NCBI RefSeq assembly: GCF_001402915.1
Contig: NZ_CP012945.1
Coordinates: 4,255,501-4,319,500, forward strand
From: Devosia sp. A16
Lineage (GTDB): Bacteria; Pseudomonadota; Alphaproteobacteria; Rhizobiales; Devosiaceae
Direction of reading: 5' to 3'
Length of the DNA: 64,000 nucleotides
Below the pieces are notes generated by a model. The model saw only the letters and a list, made by a program, of their open reading frames with translations, had not been told where the DNA came from and searched no databases. Numbering within the stretch: the first letter of the stretch is position 1; every line of letters begins with the position of its first letter. A program made the position numbers and the translations under genes. This document shows positions 18,293 to 29,814 of this stretch, piece by piece.

Positions 18293-20089
18293 ATGAACGT
18301 CTTCGCGTTGCTTGCCACCCGTGTCGCCGACGCCCTAACGGGGCTCTATCCCTCGATCACCGAGGAAGCCCTGTCGCGCATCGTGGTGGAGCCGCCACGA
18401 GATGCCGCGCATGGAGATCTCTCCACCAACGCCGCCATGGTGGTGGCCAAGCCTCTGGGCAAGAACCCGCGCGAAGTGGCTACGGCGCTTGCCGAGCATT
18501 TCAAGGCGGACCAGGACATAACCTCGGTCGAGGTGGCGGGGCCGGGCTTCATCAACTTCCGCCTCGCCACGCCGGTATGGCACGCGGTGCTGAAGTCGAT
18601 TGCGGCGCAAGGCGCCGATTTCGGCAAGTCGAATGTCGGCGGCGGCGAGCGGGTGAACATCGAATACGTCTCGGCCAACCCCACCGGCCCGATGCATGTC
18701 GGCCATACCCGCGGCGCCGTGTTCGGCGATGCCTTGGCCTCGCTCATGGCCTATGTCGGCTATGATGTGACGCGCGAGTACTACATCAACGACGCCGGCA
18801 GCCAGATCGATACGCTCGCCAGGTCGACCATGCTGCGCTACCGCGAGGCGCTGGGCGAGACCATCGAGATCCCTTCGGGCTTCTATCCCGGCGATTACCT
18901 GATCCCGGTCGGCGAGGCGCTGAAAGCCGAGTTCGGCGATACGCTCTTGCAGAAGTCCGAGCCCGAGGCGCTGGCGATCGTCAGGGATCGGGTGCTGGCG
19001 GCGATGATGGATCTGATCCGGGCCGACCTCGCCCAGCTCAACATCCATCACGACGTGTTCTTCTCCGAGCGCCAGCTGCACGGGCAGGGGGGCGACATCG
19101 ACACCACGCTCGACTGGTTGCGCTCCGAAGACATGATCTACCAGGGCCGGCTGGAGCCCCCCAAGGGCAAGACCCCGGAGGACTGGGAGGATCGCGAACA
19201 GACCCTGTTCCGGGCCACCAACTATGGTGACGACGTCGATCGACCGCTGGTCAAATCCAGCGGCGCCTATACCTATTTCGCCGCCGATATCGCCTATCAC
19301 CGGAACAAGTACCTGCGCGGCTTCAAGCACATGGTCAACGTGCTGGGCGCCGACCACTCGGGCTATGTTTCCCGGCTCAAGGCGGCGGTGAAGGCTGTCT
19401 CGCATGGCGAGGCCGATATCGACGTGCGGATCTGCCAGCTGGTGCGACTGATGAAGAACGGCGAGCCGTTCAAGATGTCGAAGCGCTCCGGCGACCTGGT
19501 TTTGCTGTCGGACGTGGTCGACGAGGTGGGTTCGGACGCCACCCGCTTCATGCTGCTCTATCGGCGGAACGATGCGGCGATGGATTTCGACTTCGCCGTG
19601 GTCAAGGAGCAGACCCGCGACAACCCGGTATTCTACGTGCAATACGCGCACGCCCGCACCTACTCGGTGTTCCGAAAGGTTGCCGAGGAAATGCCCGCGC
19701 TCGATGTGTCGGCCGAGGCGCTCGCCACGGCAGATACATCGCTGCTCTCTTCGGACGCTGATCTGGAGTTGATCAGGGCTCTGGCGCAGTGGCCGCGTAT
19801 CGTTGCTTCGGCGGCAAGTGCGCATGAACCGCACCGGGTGGCGTTTTACCTCTATGAACTGGCAGCGGCATTCCACGGCTTCTGGGCCAAGGGCAATCAG
19901 GACGTTGCCTTACGCTTTGTTAACGCCGATGATTCAAAGCTGACTACGGCCCGACTCGCCCTTGTCGGCGCCGTGCGTCAGGTGCTCGTCAACGGTCTGA
20001 CTCTGCTAGGCGTCTCTGCCCCGAGGAGCTTTCATAATTCGGGCGCATTGGTTGGTAGAGTGGCCGGCTTGCTCGGCGGGGGGTCTTAG
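18293..20089 (+). CDS. argS: Arginine--tRNA ligase
   Basis: This 598-residue class I synthetase charges tRNA-Arg. The HIGH-type motif is HVGH in [15 protein letters not shown] (about residues 132-146), and the KMSK loop is [10 protein letters not shown]. The N-terminal additional domain (residues 1-100), which binds the tRNA D-loop, and the C-terminal anticodon-binding helical domain are both complete. Length is normal. Confidence 0.98.
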   Translation: MNVFALLATRVADALTGLYPSITEEALSRIVVEPPRDAAHGDLSTNAAMVVAKPLGKNPREVATALAEHFKADQDITSVEVAGPGFINFRLATPVWHAVLKSIAAQGADFGKSNVGGGERVNIEYVSANPTGPMHVGHTRGAVFGDALASLMAYVGYDVTREYYINDAGSQIDTLARSTMLRYREALGETIEIPSGFYPGDYLIPVGEALKAEFGDTLLQKSEPEALAIVRDRVLAAMMDLIRADLAQLNIHHDVFFSERQLHGQGGDIDTTLDWLRSEDMIYQGRLEPPKGKTPEDWEDREQTLFRATNYGDDVDRPLVKSSGAYTYFAADIAYHRNKYLRGFKHMVNVLGADHSGYVSRLKAAVKAVSHGEADIDVRICQLVRLMKNGEPFKMSKRSGDLVLLSDVVDEVGSDATRFMLLYRRNDAAMDFDFAVVKEQTRDNPVFYVQYAHARTYSVFRKVAEEMPALDVSAEALATADTSLLSSDADLELIRALAQWPRIVASAASAHEPHRVAFYLYELAAAFHGFWAKGNQDVALRFVNADDSKLTTARLALVGAVRQVLVNGLTLLGVSAPRSFHNSGALVGRVAGLLGGGS

Positions 20090-20128
20090 CCGGGCACCGG
20101 GTCCACGAGTTTAGGGGCGCTGCTTTCA

Positions 20129-22750
20129 ATGACAGCGAGACCGCAGCAGATGCCTGATGGCCAGGATAAATCCGACGACCTGATCGCCGAGCTTGCCAAA
20201 CTGATGGCCAGTAACGCCCAGGGCGCCGAGCCCGAGGCCAACCCGGCGCCCAAGCTGGTGACACTTTCGGACGAGCCTGCGCCGGAAGCCCCGCGCCCCG
20301 CCATGGTTCGGATTCCCGGCATGGACGCCCCGGTCGCCTCGACGCCGGCGGTCAGTCCGGTGGTGGCGCCTTCACCATCCGATCGGCCGGCCCCGATTTC
20401 GCCTGGCGTCCTTCGCATTCCGGGCATGGATCAACCGGTGGCCGCCGCACCCGCGCGTCCGCTGATCGCTCCCACGCCCGCCGCGCCCTCGCCGGCTCCG
20501 GCAGTCGCCTCGCCGTCTCCGGCAGCTGCGCCCACCGAAAGCCGGCCGGGCGCCTCGTTCGATTTCGGCACGCTGCCGCCTGCTGCGACCAGTTTCAAGC
20601 CCGAGCCTATGTCCAATTGGCAGGATCGAGAAATACCGCGCCCGGTGCCGTCGCGTCCTGCTGCACCGGAGGTCGCCGCACCTGTCGCGCGTCCGGTTAT
20701 CGCTCCGATGCCGGCCCCGAGCCCGGTGCGCCCGGCGGCGGTGGAACCGAGGATTGCCGCGCCGGCCGTGCACGCCGACCCGATGGCGGAACTCGAGGCC
20801 GAGTTCGAACCGGTCGTCGACACGCAGCCGGTCGAGAGTGAACCCCGTGCCGAGCCTGAGCTGAAGGCCCCGGCGCCGCGCGTCGAGCCGAGCTTTTCGG
20901 CGCCGCGTCCGGCAACGTCGGCTCCGGCTGTCCAGGCCGGCGCTTCGCCCATGGTCGCGGCCGCCAAGGCGGCTCCGACTGACGACAGCTTCGATTTCGA
21001 CTTCGGTTTCGCCTCCGAGCCGCCCGCCCCGATCCCGACGGCCGATACGCGGCCACCGGGCAGGGCGGTTGTCGCCACGCCGAGCCCGGCACCTGCTCCG
21101 GCCCCAGCGCCCGCGTCGGCATCCGATGATCCGATCGCCGACCTGATCGCCATGGAGCTCGATTCCGCGGAGGCCGAGACCGCCGAAGCGGCAAAGGCCG
21201 AGCAGCGCCCCGCACCGGCTCAGCCGGCTCCCCGCAGCTTCCCGCTGCCCGCCAGCATGCCGGCGCCGCGGCCGGCCTCCGGCCCGTCGCAGTTCCGTCC
21301 ACAGACCTCGACGCCGACCGCCCCGCCGGCCTCCCGCCCGGAAGATCGTTTCGGTGTTGCTCCGGTGTTCGGTCCCACCAGCAAGGTGCAGGCGCCGCGG
21401 CCCCAGCCGCAGCCGCAGGCCGAGCGCGACCCGATGGACGAGATCGAGAGCCTGATCGGCGAGGCCGTGCGGGTCGAATTGACCAGCGAGAAGCCTGTCG
21501 CGCCGGCTCCCGCGGTGCCGTCGCAGACTCAGCCGCCGCCGCAGTCTCAGCAGGCGCCGATCGTGCCACCGCTGAACACCGGCTTTGCGCCGCGCCGCGC
21601 GACGCTGAAGGATACCGAACCGCAGGTGCCGTCGGCCGAGGCCGCCATCCTCGCGGCAGCCGCTGCCGGTGGCGCCGAAGTCGGACGGATGGATGGCGGC
21701 GTGGCGGCCGAGCGCAGTCCCTATAAGCGCCCCAAGGCCAAGCCCGAGCGCCGCTCCGGCGGAATGCGTCAGTATATCGGCATGGCGGTTGCGGGTACCC
21801 TGCTGCTCGCCGCCGGTTTCGGCCTCTACTGGGTGCTCGGCATGGGCCGCGGCAATGACGCCGAAGCGCCGGTGCTGCAGGCCGACGCGACCCCGGTCAA
21901 GCAGACGCCGCCGCCCACCACCAATACCGCCAACCAGCAGGGTTCGGTGGTGTTCAACGAACTCGACGGCAAGTCCGCCGCCGCAGCAGCCGACGAGCAA
22001 CTGGTGTCGCGCGACGATACCGCCGAAACCAGTGTCGCCGATGTGGCGCGCACGGTAGGCGAGGGCGACGACGCGGCCAGCGAGAGCGAGCTTGCCAACC
22101 GCAAGGTCCGCACCGTCACCGTTCGGCCCGATGGCACGATCGTGTCAGGCGATGAGGCCGTAGCGGGCAACGAGGAATTGCCGGTCGATCGTCCGGCCGT
22201 GCCGGACCTGCCGGGCGCCGATGTTCAGCCTTCCGAACTGCTGGCGGCAGTGCCGAGCGGTTCGGCTGATACGGCCGCCGCGGCGGTCGGCACCGATGGC
22301 GCCGCGACCACCGACAATACTCAGCTCTCGGCACTGGCCCCCACGGGCCCGGCGCCCACTATCGATCCCAGCATCGTTGCACCCATCCCGGTGGCGCGGC
22401 CGGCCGATCGCTCCACCCTGGGCGGCGGCTCGAACCAGCGGGTTGCCGCAACGCAGCCCGTCGAGCCGGCTCCGGCAGCGCAGGCTCCGGCAGCAACCAG
22501 CAGCACCGGGCCCTACGTACAGCTGAGTTCGCAGCCGACCGAAGGCGATGCGGCAGCCTCGCTGCGCAGTACCCAGAACCGGCTCTCCGGGTTGCTGGCG
22601 GGCCGCAGCCTTGCGGTGCGGCAGGTCAATCTGGGCGCCAAGGGCACCTGGTATCGCGTCGTGCTGCCGGTCGATTCCTTCCAGGAAGCGACGCAGACCT
22701 GTGCGAGCCTCAAGGCCAACGGCGTCGACTGCGTGCCGATCGGCGGTTGA
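20129..22750 (+). CDS. SPOR domain protein with long Pro/Ala-rich cytoplasmic region
   Basis: This 873-residue single-pass membrane protein has a very long N-terminal cytoplasmic region (1 to about 545), rich in Pro, Ala and acidic residues and probably disordered. One transmembrane helix lies near 548-571 (IGMAVAGTLLLAAGFGLYW). The periplasmic part ends in a SPOR domain (about 790-873, starting YVQLSSQPTEGDA). SPOR domains bind denuded peptidoglycan at division sites. Short repeats such as RIPGMD occur twice near the N-terminus. It sits between argS and scpA, where nagZ normally follows in related genomes but is absent here. Confidence 0.88.
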   Translation: MTARPQQMPDGQDKSDDLIAELAKLMASNAQGAEPEANPAPKLVTLSDEPAPEAPRPAMVRIPGMDAPVASTPAVSPVVAPSPSDRPAPISPGVLRIPGMDQPVAAAPARPLIAPTPAAPSPAPAVASPSPAAAPTESRPGASFDFGTLPPAATSFKPEPMSNWQDREIPRPVPSRPAAPEVAAPVARPVIAPMPAPSPVRPAAVEPRIAAPAVHADPMAELEAEFEPVVDTQPVESEPRAEPELKAPAPRVEPSFSAPRPATSAPAVQAGASPMVAAAKAAPTDDSFDFDFGFASEPPAPIPTADTRPPGRAVVATPSPAPAPAPAPASASDDPIADLIAMELDSAEAETAEAAKAEQRPAPAQPAPRSFPLPASMPAPRPASGPSQFRPQTSTPTAPPASRPEDRFGVAPVFGPTSKVQAPRPQPQPQAERDPMDEIESLIGEAVRVELTSEKPVAPAPAVPSQTQPPPQSQQAPIVPPLNTGFAPRRATLKDTEPQVPSAEAAILAAAAAGGAEVGRMDGGVAAERSPYKRPKAKPERRSGGMRQYIGMAVAGTLLLAAGFGLYWVLGMGRGNDAEAPVLQADATPVKQTPPPTTNTANQQGSVVFNELDGKSAAAAADEQLVSRDDTAETSVADVARTVGEGDDAASESELANRKVRTVTVRPDGTIVSGDEAVAGNEELPVDRPAVPDLPGADVQPSELLAAVPSGSADTAAAAVGTDGAATTDNTQLSALAPTGPAPTIDPSIVAPIPVARPADRSTLGGGSNQRVAATQPVEPAPAAQAPAATSSTGPYVQLSSQPTEGDAAASLRSTQNRLSGLLAGRSLAVRQVNLGAKGTWYRVVLPVDSFQEATQTCASLKANGVDCVPIGG

Positions 22751-22825
22751 TCCGCCCCCTCTGTTCCTTGACCGCAGTCTCGGTTAGGGACCAAGCTCGC
22801 GCGAGCTGAGCGGGCAGGCGACCAT

Positions 22826-23638
22826 ATGAGTGACACTCCCACCGACTGGTTCGCGGCGCCCGATGCGCCGCGTGACGACGAAGTGATGTATGTCGACGTC
22901 GCCGGCTACGAGGGGCCGCTCGACCTGTTGCTCGACCTGGCGCGCCGGCAGAAGGTCGATCTCGCCAACATCTCGATCCTCGCGCTCGCCGAACAGTATC
23001 TGGGCTTCATCGAAACGGTGCGGGAGAAGCGCATCGAGATCGCCGCCGACTACCTGGTGATGGCCGCCTGGCTCGCCTACCTCAAGAGCCGCCTGATGGT
23101 GCCGCAGGCACCAAGCGACGACGAGCCCTCCGGCGAGATGATGGCCGCGCTGCTGCAGTTCCGCCTGAAGCGGCTCGAAGCCATGCGCAAGGCGGCGATG
23201 CAGCTCATCAATCGCCCGCGCCTTGGCCGCCAGGTGCATGCGCGCGGCCAGCCCGAACCGGTGGTGGTGGAACGGCGCAACCTCTGGGAGGCCTCGCTCT
23301 ACGATCTGCTCAAGGCCTACGCGACCGGCCGCGAGCGCACGGTGCCGCGAGACTACCACCTGTTCGAGCGCAACGTCTGGTCGCTGCAGGAGGCACGCGA
23401 GATATTGACGCGGCTGATCGGCGAAAGCATGGACTGGGTGCCGCTCGATGCCTATCTGGACCGCTATCTCAGCAATCCCGAGCAGCGCAAGACCGCCACT
23501 GCCTCGAGTTTCGCCTCGAGCCTTGAACTGGCCCGGCAGGGCCAAATAGAACTGCGCCAGACCCTGACCTTCGGACCGCTGTTCATGCGCCGGCGCCAGG
23601 ACCGCAAACCGCCTGCCGACGAGAAGAAGGCCGAATGA
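22826..23638 (+). CDS. scpA: Segregation and condensation protein A
   Basis: This 270-residue kleisin subunit of the SMC-ScpAB condensin organises and segregates the chromosome. The N-terminal SMC-neck-binding helix region is clear (YEGPLDLLLDLARRQKVDLANISIL, about residues 30-54). It is followed by EQYLGFIETV and AAWLAYLKSRLM. The C-terminal winged-helix portion is complete. The stop overlaps the scpB start by four bases, so the two are translationally coupled. Confidence 0.93.
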   Translation: MSDTPTDWFAAPDAPRDDEVMYVDVAGYEGPLDLLLDLARRQKVDLANISILALAEQYLGFIETVREKRIEIAADYLVMAAWLAYLKSRLMVPQAPSDDEPSGEMMAALLQFRLKRLEAMRKAAMQLINRPRLGRQVHARGQPEPVVVERRNLWEASLYDLLKAYATGRERTVPRDYHLFERNVWSLQEAREILTRLIGESMDWVPLDAYLDRYLSNPEQRKTATASSFASSLELARQGQIELRQTLTFGPLFMRRRQDRKPPADEKKAE

Positions 23639-24306
23639 CCGACGTAGCGCCCGACGACGAGTTCGACGAGCATGGCGAGATCGCCGAGCGGAACCTCCGG
23701 GTGCTCGAAGCGATTCTGTTCGCCTCGGCCGAGCCGCTGTCGCCGGCCGACATTGCTCCCTATCTCGGCGAGGGCGCCGATGTGCTGATGCTGCTCGAGC
23801 AACTGGCGCAGCGCTTTGTCGGGCACGGTGTCGAACTGGTGCGTCGCGGTGACAAATGGGCGTTCCGCACGGCGGAGGACCTGTCGTTCCTGCTGCGCCG
23901 CGAGGAGACCGAGAGCCGCCAGCTCTCCCGCGCCGCGCTCGAGACCCTCGCCATCATCGCTTATCACCAGCCTGCCACCCGCGCCGAGGTGGAGGAGGTC
24001 CGCGGCGTCGGCAGCGGCGGTGGCACGTTCGACGTGCTGATGCAGACCGGTTGGGTGCGCATGCGTGGCCGTCGACGCACCCCGGGCCGGCCGGTGACCT
24101 ATGGCACCACCGAAGCCTTTCTCGACCATTTCGGGCTCGAAAGCTTGGCCGACCTGCCGGGCCTCGAAGAGCTGAAGGGCTCGGGGTTGTTGTCGAGCCG
24201 GTTGCCGCCGGCCTTCCAGGTGCCGCTGCCGTTCGATGGTCCGTTGCGCGACGACGAAGATCCGCTGGAGCCGGACGACCAGGGCGAGAGCGATCCGATC
24301 CAATGA
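23635..24306 (+). CDS. scpB: Segregation and condensation protein B
   Basis: This 223-residue partner of ScpA has two winged-helix domains. Diagnostic segments are NLRVLEAILFASAEPLS (about 20-36), LSRAALETLAIIAYHQPATRAE and RGVGSGGGTFDVLMQTGWVR. The last ~30 residues are acidic and low complexity. The ATG overlaps the scpA stop, and its own stop overlaps the ABC-ATPase start, giving three coupled genes. Confidence 0.93.
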   Translation: MTDVAPDDEFDEHGEIAERNLRVLEAILFASAEPLSPADIAPYLGEGADVLMLLEQLAQRFVGHGVELVRRGDKWAFRTAEDLSFLLRREETESRQLSRAALETLAIIAYHQPATRAEVEEVRGVGSGGGTFDVLMQTGWVRMRGRRRTPGRPVTYGTTEAFLDHFGLESLADLPGLEELKGSGLLSSRLPPAFQVPLPFDGPLRDDEDPLEPDDQGESDPIQ

Positions 24307-25403
24307 CCGACAGCGAAGAATTCAGGGATTGGGGGCCGCGCGGCACCGCCGGCGTATCGTTCGCCGCGGCGCTGCGGTTCGACGCTGTCGACGTGACGCT
24401 CGGCGGGCGGCCGGTGCTCAGGAACTTCTCGCTGGCGCTGGTGCCGGGCGAGATCGTTTGCCTCCTGGGGGAGAGCGGTTCGGGCAAATCCACCATTCTG
24501 CGCGTCGCCGCCGGCATTCAGCGCATCGATAGCGGTACGGTAAAGATCAACGACCAGGTGGTCTCCGGCCCCGGCATCCACTTGAAGCCCGACCGGCGCG
24601 GCATCGGGTTGATGTTCCAGGACTTCGCGCTGTTTCCACACCTGACGCTGCTCGAGAACGTGACCTTCGGGCTGCGCAAGCTCGGCCGTGCCGCCGCCCT
24701 CAACCAGGCACGGCAGGCGCTGAAGCGCGTTGGTCTCGACGACCGCGAGGCCGATTATCCGCACCGGCTTTCCGGTGGACAGCAGCAGCGGCTGGCGCTG
24801 GCGCGCTCCATCGCGCCCCGCCCGGGCATCCTGATGCTGGACGAACCGTTCTCGAGCCTCGATGCGAGGCTGCGCGAGACCGTTCGCAACGAAACGCTCG
24901 CCGTGCTGCGCGAGACGCACGCAACCACCATCATCGTCACCCACGATCCCGAGGAGGCGATGCTGCTCGGCGATCGCATCGCGCTGCTGCGGCACGGCCG
25001 GCTGGCGCAGATCGACAGCGCCTCGGAAATCTACAATCGACCCATCGACCTCAATGCCGCCCGCTTCTTTTCGCCGCTGAGCGAGATCGAGGCGCGGGTC
25101 CGGTCGGGCAGGGTGGAGACGCCGCTGGGGCCGGTTCCGGCTCCCAGTCATCCCGACGGCACCGCCGTGACGGTGGCGATCCGGCCGATCGGCTCGCTGG
25201 ATGTAGCGACCGAGGGCCCCGGAATTCCTGGCCGCGTGCTGGCCAAGCGCGACGCCATCGGTATCGATCTATGCGAGGTCAGCGTCGCCGGCCTCGACCG
25301 TCCGATCCAGATCCGGCGTCGCGCCGATCGTAACCTTGTTGTCGGATCGGACGTATTCCTTACGCTGAACCCGGAACACGTCCTTGTGTTCGCCAAGGAT
25401 TGA
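24303..25403 (+). CDS. ABC transporter ATP-binding protein (FbpC/PotA-like), orphan
   Basis: This 366-residue ABC ATPase has Walker A at residues 56-64 (GESGSGKST), the signature LSGGQQQRLALARSIA, Walker B ILMLDEP and the H-loop in VTHDPEEA. A C-terminal extension from about 240 looks like a TOBE domain, as in iron(III), spermidine and sulfate importers. There is no permease or binding-protein gene nearby. The start overlaps the scpB stop by four bases (ATGA), so it is probably cotranslated with scpB. In related genomes tatA usually follows scpB, so this gene looks inserted. The substrate is unknown. Confidence 0.88.
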   Translation: MTDSEEFRDWGPRGTAGVSFAAALRFDAVDVTLGGRPVLRNFSLALVPGEIVCLLGESGSGKSTILRVAAGIQRIDSGTVKINDQVVSGPGIHLKPDRRGIGLMFQDFALFPHLTLLENVTFGLRKLGRAAALNQARQALKRVGLDDREADYPHRLSGGQQQRLALARSIAPRPGILMLDEPFSSLDARLRETVRNETLAVLRETHATTIIVTHDPEEAMLLGDRIALLRHGRLAQIDSASEIYNRPIDLNAARFFSPLSEIEARVRSGRVETPLGPVPAPSHPDGTAVTVAIRPIGSLDVATEGPGIPGRVLAKRDAIGIDLCEVSVAGLDRPIQIRRRADRNLVVGSDVFLTLNPEHVLVFAKD

Positions 25404-25455
25404 ACCTATTTCTCTGCGCTAGTGTAAGGCTAGAGCATTCTTTCGGAGACCATCC

Positions 25456-25674
25456 ATGCACGCGCCAGGGATTTGGGGCATCATCGTCGTAGCGATCGTC
25501 GTGATCCTGCTGTTTGGACGCGGCAAGATTGCCGGGCTGATGGGCGAAGTTGCCTCCGGCATCAAGTCCTTCCAGAAGGGCATGCGCGACGAAGAGCAGA
25601 AGCCTGCAGCGCAGATCGACGCTTCGACCACGGTCGAGCCGGCCCGCGAGACCGAAAAGGCCAAGGACGCCTGA
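25456..25674 (+). CDS. tatA: Twin-arginine translocase subunit TatA
   Basis: This 72-residue TatA has one N-terminal membrane helix ([16 protein letters not shown], about 6-21), the FGRGKI hinge and an amphipathic helix ([17 protein letters not shown]). A charged tail follows. TatA polymerises to form the pore for folded proteins carrying RR signal peptides. It starts 52 bases after the ABC-ATPase gene and precedes tatB. Confidence 0.93.
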   Translation: MHAPGIWGIIVVAIVVILLFGRGKIAGLMGEVASGIKSFQKGMRDEEQKPAAQIDASTTVEPARETEKAKDA

Positions 25675-25706
25675 TCGTCTGACGGCCGCTCCCAGGAGCC
25701 AAAACT

Positions 25707-26447
25707 ATGCTCGGCGTCGGCTGGACCGAAATGCTGGTGATCGGGGTCGTGGCGCTGATCGTCATTGGCCCCAAGGAGCTGCCGGCCCTGATGCGGCGTG
25801 TCGGCCAGTTCGCCGGCACCATTCGCCGCATGGGCGCGGACTTTCAGCGTGAGCTGAACAAGACCACCGGCCTCAACGAGATCACCAACCTGCGCCAGTC
25901 GGTGACCCAGCCGCTGAAGGCGACGGCCGACGCGATCCGCAAGGAATTCAACACCACGACTGCCTCCGGCGAGGTAAAGCCCTCAGGCGCCATCAAGCCG
26001 GCAGACCCCAAAGTCGAGAGTGTCGTCGACGAGATCAAAGCGGCGGCCGGTATCGCGACGCCCGCTGTGGCGGCGCCCGTAATGACCCCGATTGCGCAGC
26101 CCGCTGAGGCTCCCAAGACGCCGGTGAAAGCCGCCCGCCCGACAAAGATCAAGGCGCCGACCGAGAGCAAGGTCGCCACCGCCGATATCGCGCCGGCGAG
26201 GAAGGCCGCTGCCAAGGCAAAAAAGCCGATCGATTCGCCCGCCCCGGTCGAGGCCATCGCTCCCGCCAAGGCGGCGCCTGCTGCTCCTGTCGCTCGCAAG
26301 GCTGCCAGGTCCCCCGCCAAGGTCGAGACCGCGGCCGCCAAGCCGGCTTCGAAAGCCGCGGCACCGAAGTCGACTAAGGCGGCCAAGCCCGCCGCCAAAA
26401 GGCCGGCCGCCGCCAAGAAACCGGCCGCTGCCGCCAAGAAGCCGTGA
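25707..26447 (+). CDS. tatB: Twin-arginine translocase subunit TatB, long basic tail
   Basis: This is a 246-residue TatB. The N-terminal helix and hinge (GWTEMLVIGVVALIVIGPKE, about 5-24) and the following amphipathic helix (LPALMRRVGQFAGTIRRMGADF) define the family. TatB forms the substrate-binding complex with TatC. Residues from about 90 onward form an unusually long Ala/Pro/Lys-rich tail with AKKP-type repeats, resembling histone H1-like sequences. The end overlaps the tatC region. Confidence 0.92.
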   Translation: MLGVGWTEMLVIGVVALIVIGPKELPALMRRVGQFAGTIRRMGADFQRELNKTTGLNEITNLRQSVTQPLKATADAIRKEFNTTTASGEVKPSGAIKPADPKVESVVDEIKAAAGIATPAVAAPVMTPIAQPAEAPKTPVKAARPTKIKAPTESKVATADIAPARKAAAKAKKPIDSPAPVEAIAPAKAAPAAPVARKAARSPAKVETAAAKPASKAAAPKSTKAAKPAAKRPAAAKKPAAAAKKP

Positions 26448-26449
26448 CC

Positions 26450-27285
26450 ATGGCCGAACAGACCAAGCTCGAAGCGCCCAAAGATGCCCCTAAGGTCGAA
26501 GAGGATGAGCTCGCCGGGAGCGAAGCGCCGCTGCTCGACCACCTGATCGAACTGCGCAAGCGCCTGATCCGCTCGCTGGTGGTGATCTTCGGGCTGTTGA
26601 TCGTTATGTTCTTCTTTGCCAAGCCGATCTACGAGGCGCTGCTTGAACCCTATCGCGCTGCGGTCTTTCCGCAGCCCGTGGAAGTGATCTTCACTTCGCC
26701 GCCAGAGTGGTTCTTTACCCAGTTGAACGTGGCGTTCTTCGCGGCACTCTTGCTCGGCTTTCCGTACCTCGCCACGGAAATTTACGGCTTCGTCGCACCT
26801 GGCCTCTACAAGAAGGAGCGTGGTGCCTTCGTTCCCTATCTCATCGCTACGCCGGTGCTGTTCGTGCTCGGTACCGCACTGGTGTATTTTGCGGTGCTGC
26901 CCATGGCGCTGCACTTCTTTCTCAGCACGCAGACCGAGGAAATCCGGCTGCTGATGAAGGCCAGCGAATACCTTGGCTTCGCCATGACGCTGATCCTGGC
27001 GTTCGGAATTTGCTTCCAACTGCCGGTGATCCTTACACTTCTTGCGCAGATCGACCTTATCTCGTCAAAGACGCTAAAGGGGGGCGAAAGTACGCTATTG
27101 TCGCCATTCTGGTGTTTGCGGCGTTCATCACGCCACCCGACCCGATCTCGCAGCTCGGTTTGTCTTTGCCACTTTACCTGCTGTACGAAGTTTCCATCTG
27201 GTCAGTGATGATGATCGAGCGGCGCCGCGCCAAGGCACTTGCGGCCGAGGGCGCCCAAGCCGCGGACGTCGAAAAGGCGGAGTAG
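26450..27285 (+). CDS. tatC: Twin-arginine translocase subunit TatC, apparent -1 frameshift
   Basis: TatC is the six-helix receptor for twin-arginine signal peptides. The frame opening at 26450 (or GTG 26444) matches the family through LLDHLIELRKRLIRSLVV, the conserved LFPQP/EPYRAAVFP region and LAQIDLISSKTLK. It then runs into nonsense and stops at 27208. At the GGGGGG run (27079-27084) the match moves to the -1 frame: GRKYAIVAILVFAAFITPPDPISQ (split here over two family blocks) continues to a stop at 27285. Read across the shift the protein is about 278 residues, a normal length. A missing G in the run, a real mutation or programmed -1 slippage (heptamer A AAG GGG) could each explain it. 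Confidence 0.85.
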
Positions 27286-29459
<2,174 letters not shown>

Positions 29460-29814
29460 GGCAGGGGGCGTCGCTCCTCGCTCCGCTCGGATCGCGCAAC
29501 CTGCGGTTGCGATACCCCCTCATCCGGCCTTCGGCCACCTTCTCCCTCAGGGGGAGAAGGCGATGGAACCGAGGATTCTCAGTTTGTGCCTTCTCCCCTT
29601 GAGGTCGCGGGACGAGGGCTTAGCCCTCGCCCGGAGGTGGCGCGTAGCGCCGGATGAGGGGTACGCGGAGCGACAACAGCCCCCCGCGCCCCTTAACCCT
29701 ACCGACTCCTGAATCCCCCATCCAAAGCTTTGAGCAAATTGCTTCGCATTTAAATCACTCTTTACCTTAACGCCCTAATCTCCAGTCCATTGAGTACCTG
29801 CGTAGAGTGGACTG
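29460..29814. repeat. Composite palindromic repeat between surE and nlpD-like gene
   Basis: This 355-bp gap is mostly a repeat. Outer arms TACCCCCTCATCCGGC (29513-29528) and GCCGGATGAGGGGTA (29649-29663) are inverted copies about 120 bases apart. Inside lies the hairpin CCTTCTCCC (29538-29546) / GGGAGAAGG (29552-29560) and a second CCTTCTCCCC with a CGAGGGCTTAGCCCTCG palindrome. The element resembles BIME/REP-type repeats that I recall as widespread in Hyphomicrobiales. The last ~90 bases, AT-richer, probably hold the promoter of the next gene. Confidence 0.65.
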
